From: Janthinobacterium rivuli
GTDB taxonomy: Bacteria; Pseudomonadota; Gammaproteobacteria; Burkholderiales; Burkholderiaceae_D
Assembly (NCBI RefSeq): GCF_009208735.1
Contig: NZ_WFLJ01000019.1
Coordinates: 98,549-162,548 of the forward strand
Direction: 5' to 3'
Length of the DNA stretch: 64,000 nt
The notes beneath the pieces were generated by a model. That model worked only from the letters and a program-made list of their open reading frames with translations. It was not told the DNA's origin and ran no database searches. Below are positions 39,454 through 47,175 of this stretch, piece by piece; within the stretch, counting starts at the first letter, position 1; every line of letters starts with the position of its first letter. Both the position numbers and the translations under genes were made by a program.

Positions 39454-40449
39454 ATGAAACTTACACAATTTAGTTTGACGATCGCAGCCGTATTTCTGAC
39501 TGCTCAAGCGTCCGCGGCTACCCCAAAACTGGGTGTCGTGTATGACGCGGGCGGCAAGTTCGACAAGTCGTTCAACCAATCCGCTTTCGAAGGCGCCTCG
39601 CGCTTCAAAAAAGACACGGGCATTTCCTTCATCGAAGTGCAAGCCTCGAGCGATACGCAGGCTGAACAAGTCATGCGTGGCCTGGCCCGCAAGAAACTCG
39701 ACATGATCGCCGCCATCGGCTTTGCGCAAACGCAAGCCGTGCAAAAGGTCGCCAAGGAATTTCCAAACGTCAAATTCGTGCTGATCGACGGCCAGGCCGC
39801 CGGCAGCAACGTCAATTCCGTCGTCTTCAAGGAAGAAGAAGGCTCCTACCTGGTGGGCGTGGCTGCGGCCATGGCCAGCAAGAGCAAGAAGGTCGGCTTC
39901 ATCGGCGGCATCGATATTCCCCTGATCCGCAACTTCGCCTGCGGCTACGCGCAAGGCGTCAAGGCCGTCAATCCGAAGACGGAAATCACGCAAAACATGG
40001 TCGGCACCACGTCCGGCGCCTGGAATGACCCGGCCAAGGGTGGCGAACTGGCCCGCTCGCAATTCGAGCGCGGCGTCGATGTCGTCTTCGCCGTTGCCGG
40101 CGGCAGCGGCATGGGTACGCTGCAAATGGCCAAGGAAAAAGGCAAGCTGGCCATCGGCGTCGATTCGAACCAGAATCATCTGTATCCAGGCAGCATCCTG
40201 ACCTCGATGGTCAAGCGCGTCGACAACACCGTCTATGACAGCTTCATGCAAGTCAAGAACGGCACCTGGAAGGGCGGCGTCAGCTATAAAGGCTTGAAAG
40301 AAGGCGGCGTGGATTGGGCGCTCGATGCGAACAACCGCAAGCTGATCACGCCGGAAATCGAAAAACGCGTGTTGGGTGCGCGTAAGGACATTATCGATGG
40401 CAAGATCAAAGTGATCGATTACCGCGTCGGCAGCAGCTGCCCGGTTTAA
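39454..40449 (+). CDS. BMP family nucleoside-binding protein of ABC importer
   Basis: 331 residues. A signal peptide (MKLTQFSLTIAAVFLTAQASA) precedes a PnrA/Bmp-type binding protein: LGVVYDAGGKFDKSFNQSAFEGA, MIAAIGFAQTQAVQKVAKEFPNVKFVLIDG, EEGSYLVGVAAAMASKSKKVGFIGGID, VVFAVAGGSGMGTLQ and IGVDSNQNHLYPGSILTSMVK. The family binds purine nucleosides with an Asp/Phe pocket in the DKSFN segment. The mature protein would be periplasmic (no lipobox Cys, unlike many Gram-positive relatives). First gene of the importer operon; copy C of the shared module lies upstream. Confidence 0.93.
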   Translation: MKLTQFSLTIAAVFLTAQASAATPKLGVVYDAGGKFDKSFNQSAFEGASRFKKDTGISFIEVQASSDTQAEQVMRGLARKKLDMIAAIGFAQTQAVQKVAKEFPNVKFVLIDGQAAGSNVNSVVFKEEEGSYLVGVAAAMASKSKKVGFIGGIDIPLIRNFACGYAQGVKAVNPKTEITQNMVGTTSGAWNDPAKGGELARSQFERGVDVVFAVAGGSGMGTLQMAKEKGKLAIGVDSNQNHLYPGSILTSMVKRVDNTVYDSFMQVKNGTWKGGVSYKGLKEGGVDWALDANNRKLITPEIEKRVLGARKDIIDGKIKVIDYRVGSSCPV

Positions 40450-40469
40450 TTTTTCTCCGTATCTTTTAG

Positions 40470-40501
40470 CGCGCCGCCGGGGCCTGTCTCCGCGCGGCGC
40501 G
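40470..40501 (+). promoter_or_regulatory. GC-rich hairpin between the BMP and ATPase genes
   Basis: CGCGCCGC (40470-40477) pairs with GCGGCGCG (40494-40501). With no T-run it is more likely a processing or stabilising hairpin that keeps binding-protein mRNA in excess than a full terminator. Confidence 0.5.
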
Positions 40502-40506
40502 TTTCC

Positions 40507-42060
40507 ATGAAACTATCCAGTTATGAACCTATGCAGCCAGCAGTAGAATTTCGCAGCATTTCCAAGCAGTTTGGACATGTGAAGGCGAACGCCGACGTCA
40601 GTTTCTCCATCGCCAAGGGCAGTATCCATGGCCTGGTGGGAGAGAATGGCGCCGGCAAATCGACCTTGATGAGCATCCTGTACGGGTATTACCGTGCCGA
40701 CGGCGGAGAAATCTTGCTCGACGGAAAAGTACAGCCTATCCGCAACAGCCAGGAAGCGATCAATCTCGGCATCGGCATGGTGCACCAGCATTTCATGCTG
40801 GTCGAGAACTTCACCGTCCTCGACAATATCATGCTGGGCACGGAAGGCGGTTTTCGCCTGGCCAGTCACCGCACGGAAGCGGAGGCCAAATTGCGCGAGA
40901 TTTGCGCGCGCTACCGCCTCGACGTCGACCCGCTGGCGAAGATCGAAGACCTCTCCGTGGGCGCGCAGCAGCGCGTGGAAATCCTCAAGCAGATTTACCG
41001 CAGCGCCAATATCCTGATCCTCGACGAGCCGACGGCCGTGCTGACGGCCCAGGAAACGGCGTCGCTGTTTGAAATCCTGCGCCTGTTCAAGGAGCAAGGC
41101 AAGACCATCATCCTGATCACGCACAAGCTGCAAGAGATCCTGGAAATCACCGACAACGTCACCGTCATGCGCGGCGGCACGGTGGTGGGCGCCGTCGCCA
41201 CGGCGACCACCTCGAAAGAGGAACTGGCCAACATGATGGTCGGCCGCCCCATCCAGAGCCATCTGCCGCGCGCGCCCTACAATCCGGGCGCCACGGTACT
41301 CGAAGTGGACGGTTTGCAACTGGCCGACGAGCAGCAAGTCAAGCTGCTGGCCGACATCGGTTTCAACTTGCGCGCCGGCGAAATCGTCGCCATCGCGGGT
41401 GTCTCGGGCAATGGCCAGAGCGAGCTGCTGGAAATCCTGTCGGGCATGCGCTTGCCCACTTCGGGCACCTTGCGCTTCCAGGGCAAGGACTTGCCGTTTG
41501 CCAAGCGCCACGATGCGGACGGCTTGCCGCTGGCCTTCCGCGACCTGGGCATCGCCCACATTCCGGAAGACCGCTTGCGCGACGGCGTGGTGAAAAATTT
41601 CTCCGTCATGCAAAACACCATCCTCGGTTACCAGGATCACCTGAAGAACCGCTGGGGCTTGTTCAACTTCAAGGCCATCGGCGCCCGCTGCGCGGAACTG
41701 CTGAAAGCCTTCGACGTGCGCCCGGCCAATCCGGACTTGCGCATCGGCCTGTTGTCCGGCGGTAACCAGCAAAAGGTGGTGATCGCGCGCGAAGTGCTGG
41801 CCAAGCCGAAACTGATGCTGGTGGGACAACCCACGCGTGGCGTCGACATCGGCACCATCGAAAGCATCCATACGCAATTGCTGGCCCTGCGCGACGCGGG
41901 CGTGGCGATCCTGCTGGTGTCCGTCGAACTGGAAGAAGTGCGGGCGCTGGCCGACCGCATTCTCGTCATGTGCGGCGGGCGCATCACCGGCGAACTGAAA
42001 ATTGAAGAATTCGATACCACCCGCATCGGTCTGTTGATGGGGGGAATGCATAAATCATGA
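40507..42060 (+). CDS. Nucleoside ABC importer, double ATPase subunit
   Basis: 517 residues with two ABC cassettes. First: Walker A GENGAGKST, signature LSVGAQQRVEI, Walker B ILILDEPTAVL. Second: degenerate Walker A GVSGNGQSELLEILSG, signature LSGGNQQKVVIAREV, Walker B LMLVGQPTRGVDIGT, with Gln where the catalytic Glu is usual. This is the NupA/YufO type that pairs with BMP proteins. The start is uncertain: neither ATG 40507 nor ATG 40531 has a clear ribosome site. It overlaps the first permease gene by 4 nt. Confidence 0.92.
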   Translation: MKLSSYEPMQPAVEFRSISKQFGHVKANADVSFSIAKGSIHGLVGENGAGKSTLMSILYGYYRADGGEILLDGKVQPIRNSQEAINLGIGMVHQHFMLVENFTVLDNIMLGTEGGFRLASHRTEAEAKLREICARYRLDVDPLAKIEDLSVGAQQRVEILKQIYRSANILILDEPTAVLTAQETASLFEILRLFKEQGKTIILITHKLQEILEITDNVTVMRGGTVVGAVATATTSKEELANMMVGRPIQSHLPRAPYNPGATVLEVDGLQLADEQQVKLLADIGFNLRAGEIVAIAGVSGNGQSELLEILSGMRLPTSGTLRFQGKDLPFAKRHDADGLPLAFRDLGIAHIPEDRLRDGVVKNFSVMQNTILGYQDHLKNRWGLFNFKAIGARCAELLKAFDVRPANPDLRIGLLSGGNQQKVVIAREVLAKPKLMLVGQPTRGVDIGTIESIHTQLLALRDAGVAILLVSVELEEVRALADRILVMCGGRITGELKIEEFDTTRIGLLMGGMHKS

Positions 42061-43136
42061 ATAACGACTTGCCACGCTGGGCGACAGCCTTTGTCATGCC
42101 CATGTTAAATCTGCTGTCGGCCTTGCTGGTCGCGGCCCTGGTGATTTATATGCTGGGCGAAGACCCGGCCGAATCGCTGTCGATCCTCGTCCACAGCGCC
42201 ATCCTCAATCCGGAAGGCTTGAGCTATACCTTGTTCTACGCCAGCACCTTCATCTTCACGGGCCTGTCGGTCTCCGTAGCGATGCAGGCCGGCCTGTTCA
42301 ATATCGGTTCCGAAGGCCAGATGTATATCGGCGGCCTGGGCTTGACGGTGGCCATGCTGGCCTTCGACCAGACCCTGCCCGCCTGGCTCTTGATTCCCGC
42401 CGCCATGATCGGCGCGGCCCTGTTCGGCGCCCTGTGGGGTTTCCTGCCCGGCTATCTGCAAGCCAAGCGCGGCAGCCACATCGTCGTCACCACCATCATG
42501 TTCAACTTCATCGCCGCCAGCCTGATGAACTTCATCATCGTGAAGTACCTGATCCCGCCGGGCGAGCAGAACACGGCCAGCCGCGTGTTCGCGGAAAGCG
42601 GCGAAATGCCGCGCCTGTCCACCTGGTTCCCGTCGCTGGGCGACACGCCGCTGAACATCAGCTTTATCCTGGCGATTGCCGCGCTGGTCATCTATGGCGT
42701 GATGGTGTGGCGCTCGTCGTGGGGCTTCAAGCTGCGCGCCACGGGCCTCAACAAGCATGCGGCCCACTATGCGGGCGTGTCGATCAGCAAGATGATCATC
42801 GTCGTCATGCTGATCTCGGGCGCGCTGGCGGGCTTGGGTTCCGTCAATTCCATCATGGGCTCGACGCACTACCTGTCGCTCAACTTCGTCGGCGGCGCCG
42901 GCTTCATCGGCATCGCCATCGCGCTGATGGGCCGCCAGCATCCGGTCGGCATCTTTTTGTCAGCCGTGCTGTTCGGCGCGCTGATACAGGGCGGTTTTGA
43001 TTTGTCGCTGGAAAAACCGAATATCCCGACCGAAACGTTCATTTTCATCCAGGGCTTGATCATCCTGTTCTGCGGCGCCATGGAAAACTTCTACGCACCG
43101 GCCATTTCCGCCCTGCTCAAGCGCACCAAAGGCTAA
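42057..43136 (+). CDS. Nucleoside ABC importer permease 1
   Basis: 359 residues with about 8-10 transmembrane segments. BMP-system permease (NupB/YufP-like) motifs: LFNIGSEGQMYIGGLG, GALWGFLPGYLQAKRGSHIVVTTIMFNFIAASLMNF, and SWGFKLRATGLNKHAAHYAGVSISKMI (EAA-like coupling loop). ATG overlaps the ATPase stop (ATGA). The second permease starts 4 nt after its stop, so the transporter core is made in one translational unit. Confidence 0.93.
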   Translation: MNNDLPRWATAFVMPMLNLLSALLVAALVIYMLGEDPAESLSILVHSAILNPEGLSYTLFYASTFIFTGLSVSVAMQAGLFNIGSEGQMYIGGLGLTVAMLAFDQTLPAWLLIPAAMIGAALFGALWGFLPGYLQAKRGSHIVVTTIMFNFIAASLMNFIIVKYLIPPGEQNTASRVFAESGEMPRLSTWFPSLGDTPLNISFILAIAALVIYGVMVWRSSWGFKLRATGLNKHAAHYAGVSISKMIIVVMLISGALAGLGSVNSIMGSTHYLSLNFVGGAGFIGIAIALMGRQHPVGIFLSAVLFGALIQGGFDLSLEKPNIPTETFIFIQGLIILFCGAMENFYAPAISALLKRTKG

Positions 43137-43140
43137 CACC

Positions 43141-44112
43141 ATGACACTCGACGACTTTCAATTCGCCAGCATCCTGGTATCGACCGTGCGCAATGCGCCC
43201 GTCCTGATCTTTGCCGCCATGGCCGGCCTGTTTGCCGAACGCAGCGGCATGATCGACATCGGCCTGGAAGGCAAGATCCTGGCCAGCGCCTTCGCTTCCG
43301 CCGCCGTGGCCTACACGACGCAAAACCCGTATTACGGCATGGCGGCCGGCATGCTCGTCTGCGTCGCCCTGGCCCTGCTGCAGGCGTACGTCAGCATCAC
43401 GCAAAAGGGCAACCAGCTGGTGGCCGGCATGGCGATCAACATCGCCATGAGCGGACTGACGTTCGTGCTGGCGCAATTTTTCTTCCAGCAAGGCGGCCGC
43501 ACGCCCGACCTCGGTTCGGCGCGGCTGTTCGACGTGGTCTTGCCGGGCACGCAGTACGTGGAACACATCCCCTTCATCGGCTGGGTATATGCCCACCTGA
43601 TCGGCGGCCATTCCATCCTCGTGTATGTGGCCTTCCTGCTGATCCCGCTCGTGCACTGGCTGCTGTACCACACGCGCTTCGGCCTGCGCCTGCGCGCCTG
43701 CGGCGAAAACCCGCACGCGGCCGACTCGGCTGGCGTGAGCGTGGAAGCGACGCGCTACCTGGCCATGCTGGTGGCCGGCATCCTGTGCTCGTTCTCGGGC
43801 GCCTATCTGGCCATCGTGCAAAGCGGCTTCTTCCTGCGCGACATGTCGGCCGGCGCCGGCTACCTGGCGCTGACGGCCATGGTGTTCGGCAACTGGCGCC
43901 CCGTCTACACCTTCCTCGGCTGCCTGATGTTTGGCTTCTTCGCCGCCATCCAGATTCAGATTGAAGGCGTGGACTTGCCGGTCGTGGGCCGCATCCCCGG
44001 CTCGCTGATCCAGATGGTGCCGTACGTCGTCACCGTGATCGTGCTGGCGGGCTTGATGGCGAAATCCATCGCGCCGAAAGCTATTGGTATCCCGTTCGTC
44101 AAGTCCCGTTAA
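43141..44112 (+). CDS. Nucleoside ABC importer permease 2
   Basis: 323 residues, shorter permease of the same system (NupC/YufQ-like). Motifs: TVRNAPVLIFAAMAGLFAERSGMIDIGLEGKILASAF, GNQLVAGMAINIAMSGLT, FGLRLRACGENPHAADSAGVSVEATRYLAM and GAGYLALTAMVFGNWRPV. Eight or so hydrophobic helices. Last gene of the importer operon; it is followed by a large palindromic element and then a bidirectional terminator. Confidence 0.93.
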   Translation: MTLDDFQFASILVSTVRNAPVLIFAAMAGLFAERSGMIDIGLEGKILASAFASAAVAYTTQNPYYGMAAGMLVCVALALLQAYVSITQKGNQLVAGMAINIAMSGLTFVLAQFFFQQGGRTPDLGSARLFDVVLPGTQYVEHIPFIGWVYAHLIGGHSILVYVAFLLIPLVHWLLYHTRFGLRLRACGENPHAADSAGVSVEATRYLAMLVAGILCSFSGAYLAIVQSGFFLRDMSAGAGYLALTAMVFGNWRPVYTFLGCLMFGFFAAIQIQIEGVDLPVVGRIPGSLIQMVPYVVTVIVLAGLMAKSIAPKAIGIPFVKSR

Positions 44113-44113
44113 G

Positions 44114-44211
44114 AGCACCTGAGAAAATACCCATGGCGTCGTTGCCTTGCCTCGTCGTACATTCGTACTGCCTTCGGCAAGACGCCTAGCCCTGGGCATT
44201 TTTCAGGCGCT
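44114..44211. repeat. About 98-bp nested palindromic element
   Basis: Left arm (44114-44140, starts AGCACCTGAGAAAATACCC) is nearly the reverse complement of the right arm (44181-44211, complement starts AGCGCCTGAAAAATGCCC). Inside lie GGCGTC/GACGCC, TTGCC/GGCAA and a TACATTCGTA centre. It can fold into one long hairpin. It is coding-free and looks like a REP/MITE-like interspersed element. Confidence 0.65.
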
Positions 44212-44223
44212 CCCTAAAATGAC

Positions 44224-44253
44224 AAAAAGCGAAGCCCGCGGGCTTCGCTTTTT
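44224..44253. terminator. Bidirectional intrinsic terminator
   Basis: AAAAAGCGAAGCCC and GGGCTTCGCTTTTT form a 14-bp perfect stem around GC. The T-runs on both strands serve the importer operon (+) and the Nudix-fusion gene (-), whose stop is at 44254. Confidence 0.9.
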
Positions 44254-45210
44254 TTACGCCTGAGCAATCTCGTCCAGCGAACAATACACGGGCAAACCAA
44301 GCTCTTGCGCCACGGCCACCATCTGGTCGGCGCCCTGCGACGCGCCGCCGATCCGCAGCACGGCATCGCAATGGCTGAGTAAGCGCACTGCATGCGCGTG
44401 GAACAGTTGCTCATACACGGCGTCGCCCACCTGCGTGGAACCGGCCAGCGCCAGCATGGGCAGAGCCAGCCATTCACCGAGCACGGGCATGTGGCCCTTG
44501 GCGTACAGCGGCGGGCAGACGGCTTGCATGGCCGCCACATTCGCCGCCATCTTTGCGGGATCGTCGCCCGTGCCGGAACGATACGGGCCAGCTACTAAAA
44601 TCTGCAGTCCTCTTTTGCGCGGCATCAAGTGCAGTTGCGCATGCTGCAGCAGCATGATGGTCTTGCCGTCGCAGATGCGGCCATCGGCCACCATCTGCAG
44701 CGCTTGCGCCAGGGGTAGTTCCAGCACGTCGATATCCTCGCCCTCGTGCGCCAGGCCGCCACCGTCTCCGACGCGGCTGGCCGGATCGTATTCGGCGACA
44801 AAGAAATGCAGGCGTTCCGTCACGGAACCGGGGCTCATGAAAGCCTGGAATATCTTTTGTACCTGTCCCACCCGGTAACCGGTTTCCTCTTCCACTTCGG
44901 CGCGGATGCGCTGTTCCGCGCTGGCCTCTTCCAGCAAACCGGCCGCCGCTTCGATCAGGAAACCATCGTGGCCTTCGCGGTAGGTGGGAAAGCGGAACTG
45001 GCGGATCAGGATCACCGTGCGCTTGAGTTTGTTGTAGAGCAGGATGGTGGCGCCATCGCCGCGGTCATAGGTTTCCCGCGTCTGCGTCTGCCACTGGCCA
45101 TCGCGGCGCAGGTAATCGAACGTGGTCTTTTGCAGCAAATACCAGTCGTGCGACAGGGTCTGCACGTGCTGGATGCGCACACGTTCCTGTTTGATATTTT
45201 CTTCGCGCAT
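44254..45210 (-). CDS. Nudix hydrolase fused to a DUF4406/deoxyribosyltransferase-like domain
   Basis: 318 residues. Residues about 1-195 resemble NudK GDP-mannose pyrophosphatases (LLYNKLKRTVILIRQFRFPTY). The Nudix box at 91-113 (GLLEEASAEQRIRAEVEEETGY) keeps the metal-binding EVEEE but has Ser where the first box Glu is usual. Residues about 202-318 (ILVAGPYRSGTGDDPAKMAANV, GHMPVLGEWLALPML, HCDAVLRIGGASQGADQMVAVA) resemble DUF4406 / nucleoside 2-deoxyribosyltransferase-like proteins. Next to a nucleoside importer, the fusion may clean or remodel nucleotide-sugar or nucleotide compounds. It is divergent from a DeoR regulator. Confidence 0.85.
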   Translation of the reverse strand: MREENIKQERVRIQHVQTLSHDWYLLQKTTFDYLRRDGQWQTQTRETYDRGDGATILLYNKLKRTVILIRQFRFPTYREGHDGFLIEAAAGLLEEASAEQRIRAEVEEETGYRVGQVQKIFQAFMSPGSVTERLHFFVAEYDPASRVGDGGGLAHEGEDIDVLELPLAQALQMVADGRICDGKTIMLLQHAQLHLMPRKRGLQILVAGPYRSGTGDDPAKMAANVAAMQAVCPPLYAKGHMPVLGEWLALPMLALAGSTQVGDAVYEQLFHAHAVRLLSHCDAVLRIGGASQGADQMVAVAQELGLPVYCSLDEIAQA

Positions 45211-45255
45211 CGTGTCTCCTTGTGCTTGCGTGGATCGACTTTATCATGCAAACTC

Positions 45256-45290
45256 GTGCAATATCAAGAAAATACAAGAAGCCTCAAGAA
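45256..45290. promoter_or_regulatory. Three CAAGAA direct repeats at 10-bp spacing before the DeoR gene
   Basis: CAAGAA occurs at 45265, 45275 and 45285, exactly one helical turn apart and just before the DeoR ATG, preceded by GTGCAAT (45256). In the 86-bp divergent spacer this is a candidate autoregulatory operator. Confidence 0.45.
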
Positions 45291-45296
45291 AAAACT

Positions 45297-46061
45297 ATGC
45301 TCACACATCAACGCAAACAATACCTGCTGGACCTGCTCCAGCGCGAAGGCCAGATCGTCGCCAGGGCCGTCAGCGATAGCCTGGGCCTGTCGGAAGACAC
45401 GATACGGCGCGACCTGCGCGAGCTGGCGAAAGAGGGTTTATTGGAGCGCGTGCATGGCGGCGCCCTGCCCTTGCTGCCGCGTTCGCCCGCGCTGGCGCCG
45501 TTTGCCGGGCGCGAACAGATTGCGCCGGAAGCCAAGCCCGCCATCGGCCGCGCGGCGGCGGCCATGATACAGACGGGACAAGTGGTGTTCATCGATGGCG
45601 GCACGACGGCCGTGCAACTGGCGCGCCAGCTGCCGCGCGAATTGCGCGCCACCGTCGTCACGCACAGCCCCTCGATTGCCGTCGAACTGGTGAATCACCC
45701 ATCGATCGAAGTGCTGATGCTGGGCGGGCGCCTGTACAAGCACTCGATCGTGGGTGTCGGTGCGGCGACCGTGGAAGCGATCGGCCGCATCCGCGCCGAC
45801 CTGTATTTCATGGGCGTGTCCAGCCTGCATCCGCAAGCGGGCATCACCACCGGAGACCATGAAGAAGCGTGCGTGAAACGCGCCCTGAGCGAGGCGTCAA
45901 GCCGCACCATCGTGCTGGCCTCGCCGGAGAAGTTCAACACGGCCTCGCCGTTCCAGATCGCGCCGTTGAGCCAGGTCAACGACATCATCGTGCATCGCGA
46001 CGTGGAAGACGCCATGGTCGCGCCCTACCGCGAGATGGGGATCAGCATCACCCTGGCATGA
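45297..46061 (+). CDS. DeoR/GlpR family transcriptional regulator
   Basis: 254 residues from ATG at 45297. The N-terminal DeoR HTH (RKQYLLDLLQREGQIVARAVSDSLGLSEDTIRRDLRELAKEGLLERVHGGA) is followed by a sugar-phosphate sensing domain (VVFIDGGTTAVQLARQLP, VLMLGGRLYKHSIVGVGAATVEAI, DLYFMGVSSLHPQAGITTGDHEEACVKRAL). The family commonly responds to phosphorylated sugars such as deoxyribose 5-phosphate. That fits a window containing deoABC and a nucleoside importer, though the exact targets are unknown. It is divergent from the Nudix fusion and convergent with the S1/P1 nuclease. Confidence 0.92.
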   Translation: MLTHQRKQYLLDLLQREGQIVARAVSDSLGLSEDTIRRDLRELAKEGLLERVHGGALPLLPRSPALAPFAGREQIAPEAKPAIGRAAAAMIQTGQVVFIDGGTTAVQLARQLPRELRATVVTHSPSIAVELVNHPSIEVLMLGGRLYKHSIVGVGAATVEAIGRIRADLYFMGVSSLHPQAGITTGDHEEACVKRALSEASSRTIVLASPEKFNTASPFQIAPLSQVNDIIVHRDVEDAMVAPYREMGISITLA

Positions 46062-46085
46062 AAAAAGCGGCCCGCAGGCCGCTTT
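46061..46085 (-). terminator. Terminator between convergent DeoR and S1/P1 nuclease genes
   Basis: AGCGGCC/GGCCGCT arms with loop CGCA. The minus-strand product ends in six T residues, fitting the S1/P1 nuclease operon. The plus-strand side has only TTT. Confidence 0.8.
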
Positions 46086-46096
46086 CGCATGACACT

Positions 46097-47167
46097 TTAC
46101 TGCGGCCAGATCGCCTGCAACACGGCGGCCAGGTGATAGCCCGCCTCGATCAGCTGCTGCTTCGCCAGCGCCGAGCTGGGTACCGGATAATTGTCCGGCA
46201 CGTTCAAGTTCCACACGTTGTAGACCTCGCCCTTGCGGCTGGTCTGCTGCGTGGCGGGGCCGGCCACCACGTCCGTGAAGGCAATCTTGGACGCGGCCAG
46301 CGAGGCATCGGCCCACTGATACGGCCAGGTGGCGGGCTCGCCGCTATTGCCGCTCACCACAGGTGCGCCGGCGATCACGGTACGCGCGAACTGTTGCGGC
46401 GTGCGCGTGCTCAGGCGGCGCATGGCGTAATCGACGACGGTCGTGTCCCAATACGCATGCAGGGGCTTGGTGGGCGACTTCGGATACGCGCTGGCGGGCT
46501 TGGCTACGCCATCCTCGGTCGGCAGCGGCGCAGGAATCACGGCATCCGACAGCGCCGTCATCTTCGCATCGTCGAGCAGCAAGTCGTTGCCGCCGCGCGC
46601 ATTGAAAATGGCGACGTCATCGATCTGGGCCTGCGTGGCGGGCACGAAAAACTGGCCATCCTTGCCGAGAAACGCATTGCCCACATGCAGCGGCTGGTGG
46701 ATATCGCCCACCAGATGCGTGATCAAAATCAAGGCTTCGCGCTGGCTGAAGCCATGCGGATTGCTGGCCGCATCTGCCTTGCCTTGCAACACGAGGATCG
46801 CCTGCTTGAGCGTCTGCACGATATCGACATCGGCCGTGCCCACGCCATGGTCATGGTAGTGCGCGTTCTGGAACGGCACATTCGTGTAATGGTATTCGCC
46901 ATGCCTGGGGTTGGCGGCCACATAGGTCAGCATTTCCGGCGATTGCGGGCCGCAATACGTGCCCTTCACGCAATCGGGCCAGTTGGCGATCTTTTCCAGG
47001 CTTTCGCCGGGCAACAGCAACTTGGCTATCTGCGCCTGCGCCGCGCTGCCCTTGAGCAATTGATCGGCGATGGCGCCCACGGCGCGGTGGCCGTCGTTGC
47101 CCCACGCCAGCACATTACCGGAAGCGAAAGCGGCGCCCAGCGCCAGCACGGTCAGCAGTTTTTTCAT
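46097..47167 (-). CDS. S1/P1-type zinc nuclease, exported
   Basis: 356 residues from ATG at 47167. The signal peptide (KKLLTVLALGAAFASGNVLA) should be cut before Trp22, giving a mature protein that starts WGNDGH. In P1 nuclease the N-terminal Trp and His6 themselves bind zinc, so this spacing is diagnostic. Other ligands: IANWPDCVK (Asp), YHYTNVPF (His), THLVGDIHQPLHVGN (His, Asp, His) and LHAYWDTTVVDY (His, Asp). The family degrades single-stranded DNA/RNA to 5'-nucleotides and removes 3'-phosphates. It is the last gene of a three-gene exported unit, 8 nt after the phospholipase-D-fold protein. Confidence 0.93.
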   Translation of the reverse strand: MKKLLTVLALGAAFASGNVLAWGNDGHRAVGAIADQLLKGSAAQAQIAKLLLPGESLEKIANWPDCVKGTYCGPQSPEMLTYVAANPRHGEYHYTNVPFQNAHYHDHGVGTADVDIVQTLKQAILVLQGKADAASNPHGFSQREALILITHLVGDIHQPLHVGNAFLGKDGQFFVPATQAQIDDVAIFNARGGNDLLLDDAKMTALSDAVIPAPLPTEDGVAKPASAYPKSPTKPLHAYWDTTVVDYAMRRLSTRTPQQFARTVIAGAPVVSGNSGEPATWPYQWADASLAASKIAFTDVVAGPATQQTSRKGEVYNVWNLNVPDNYPVPSSALAKQQLIEAGYHLAAVLQAIWPQ

Positions 47168-47175
47168 GTTCACCA

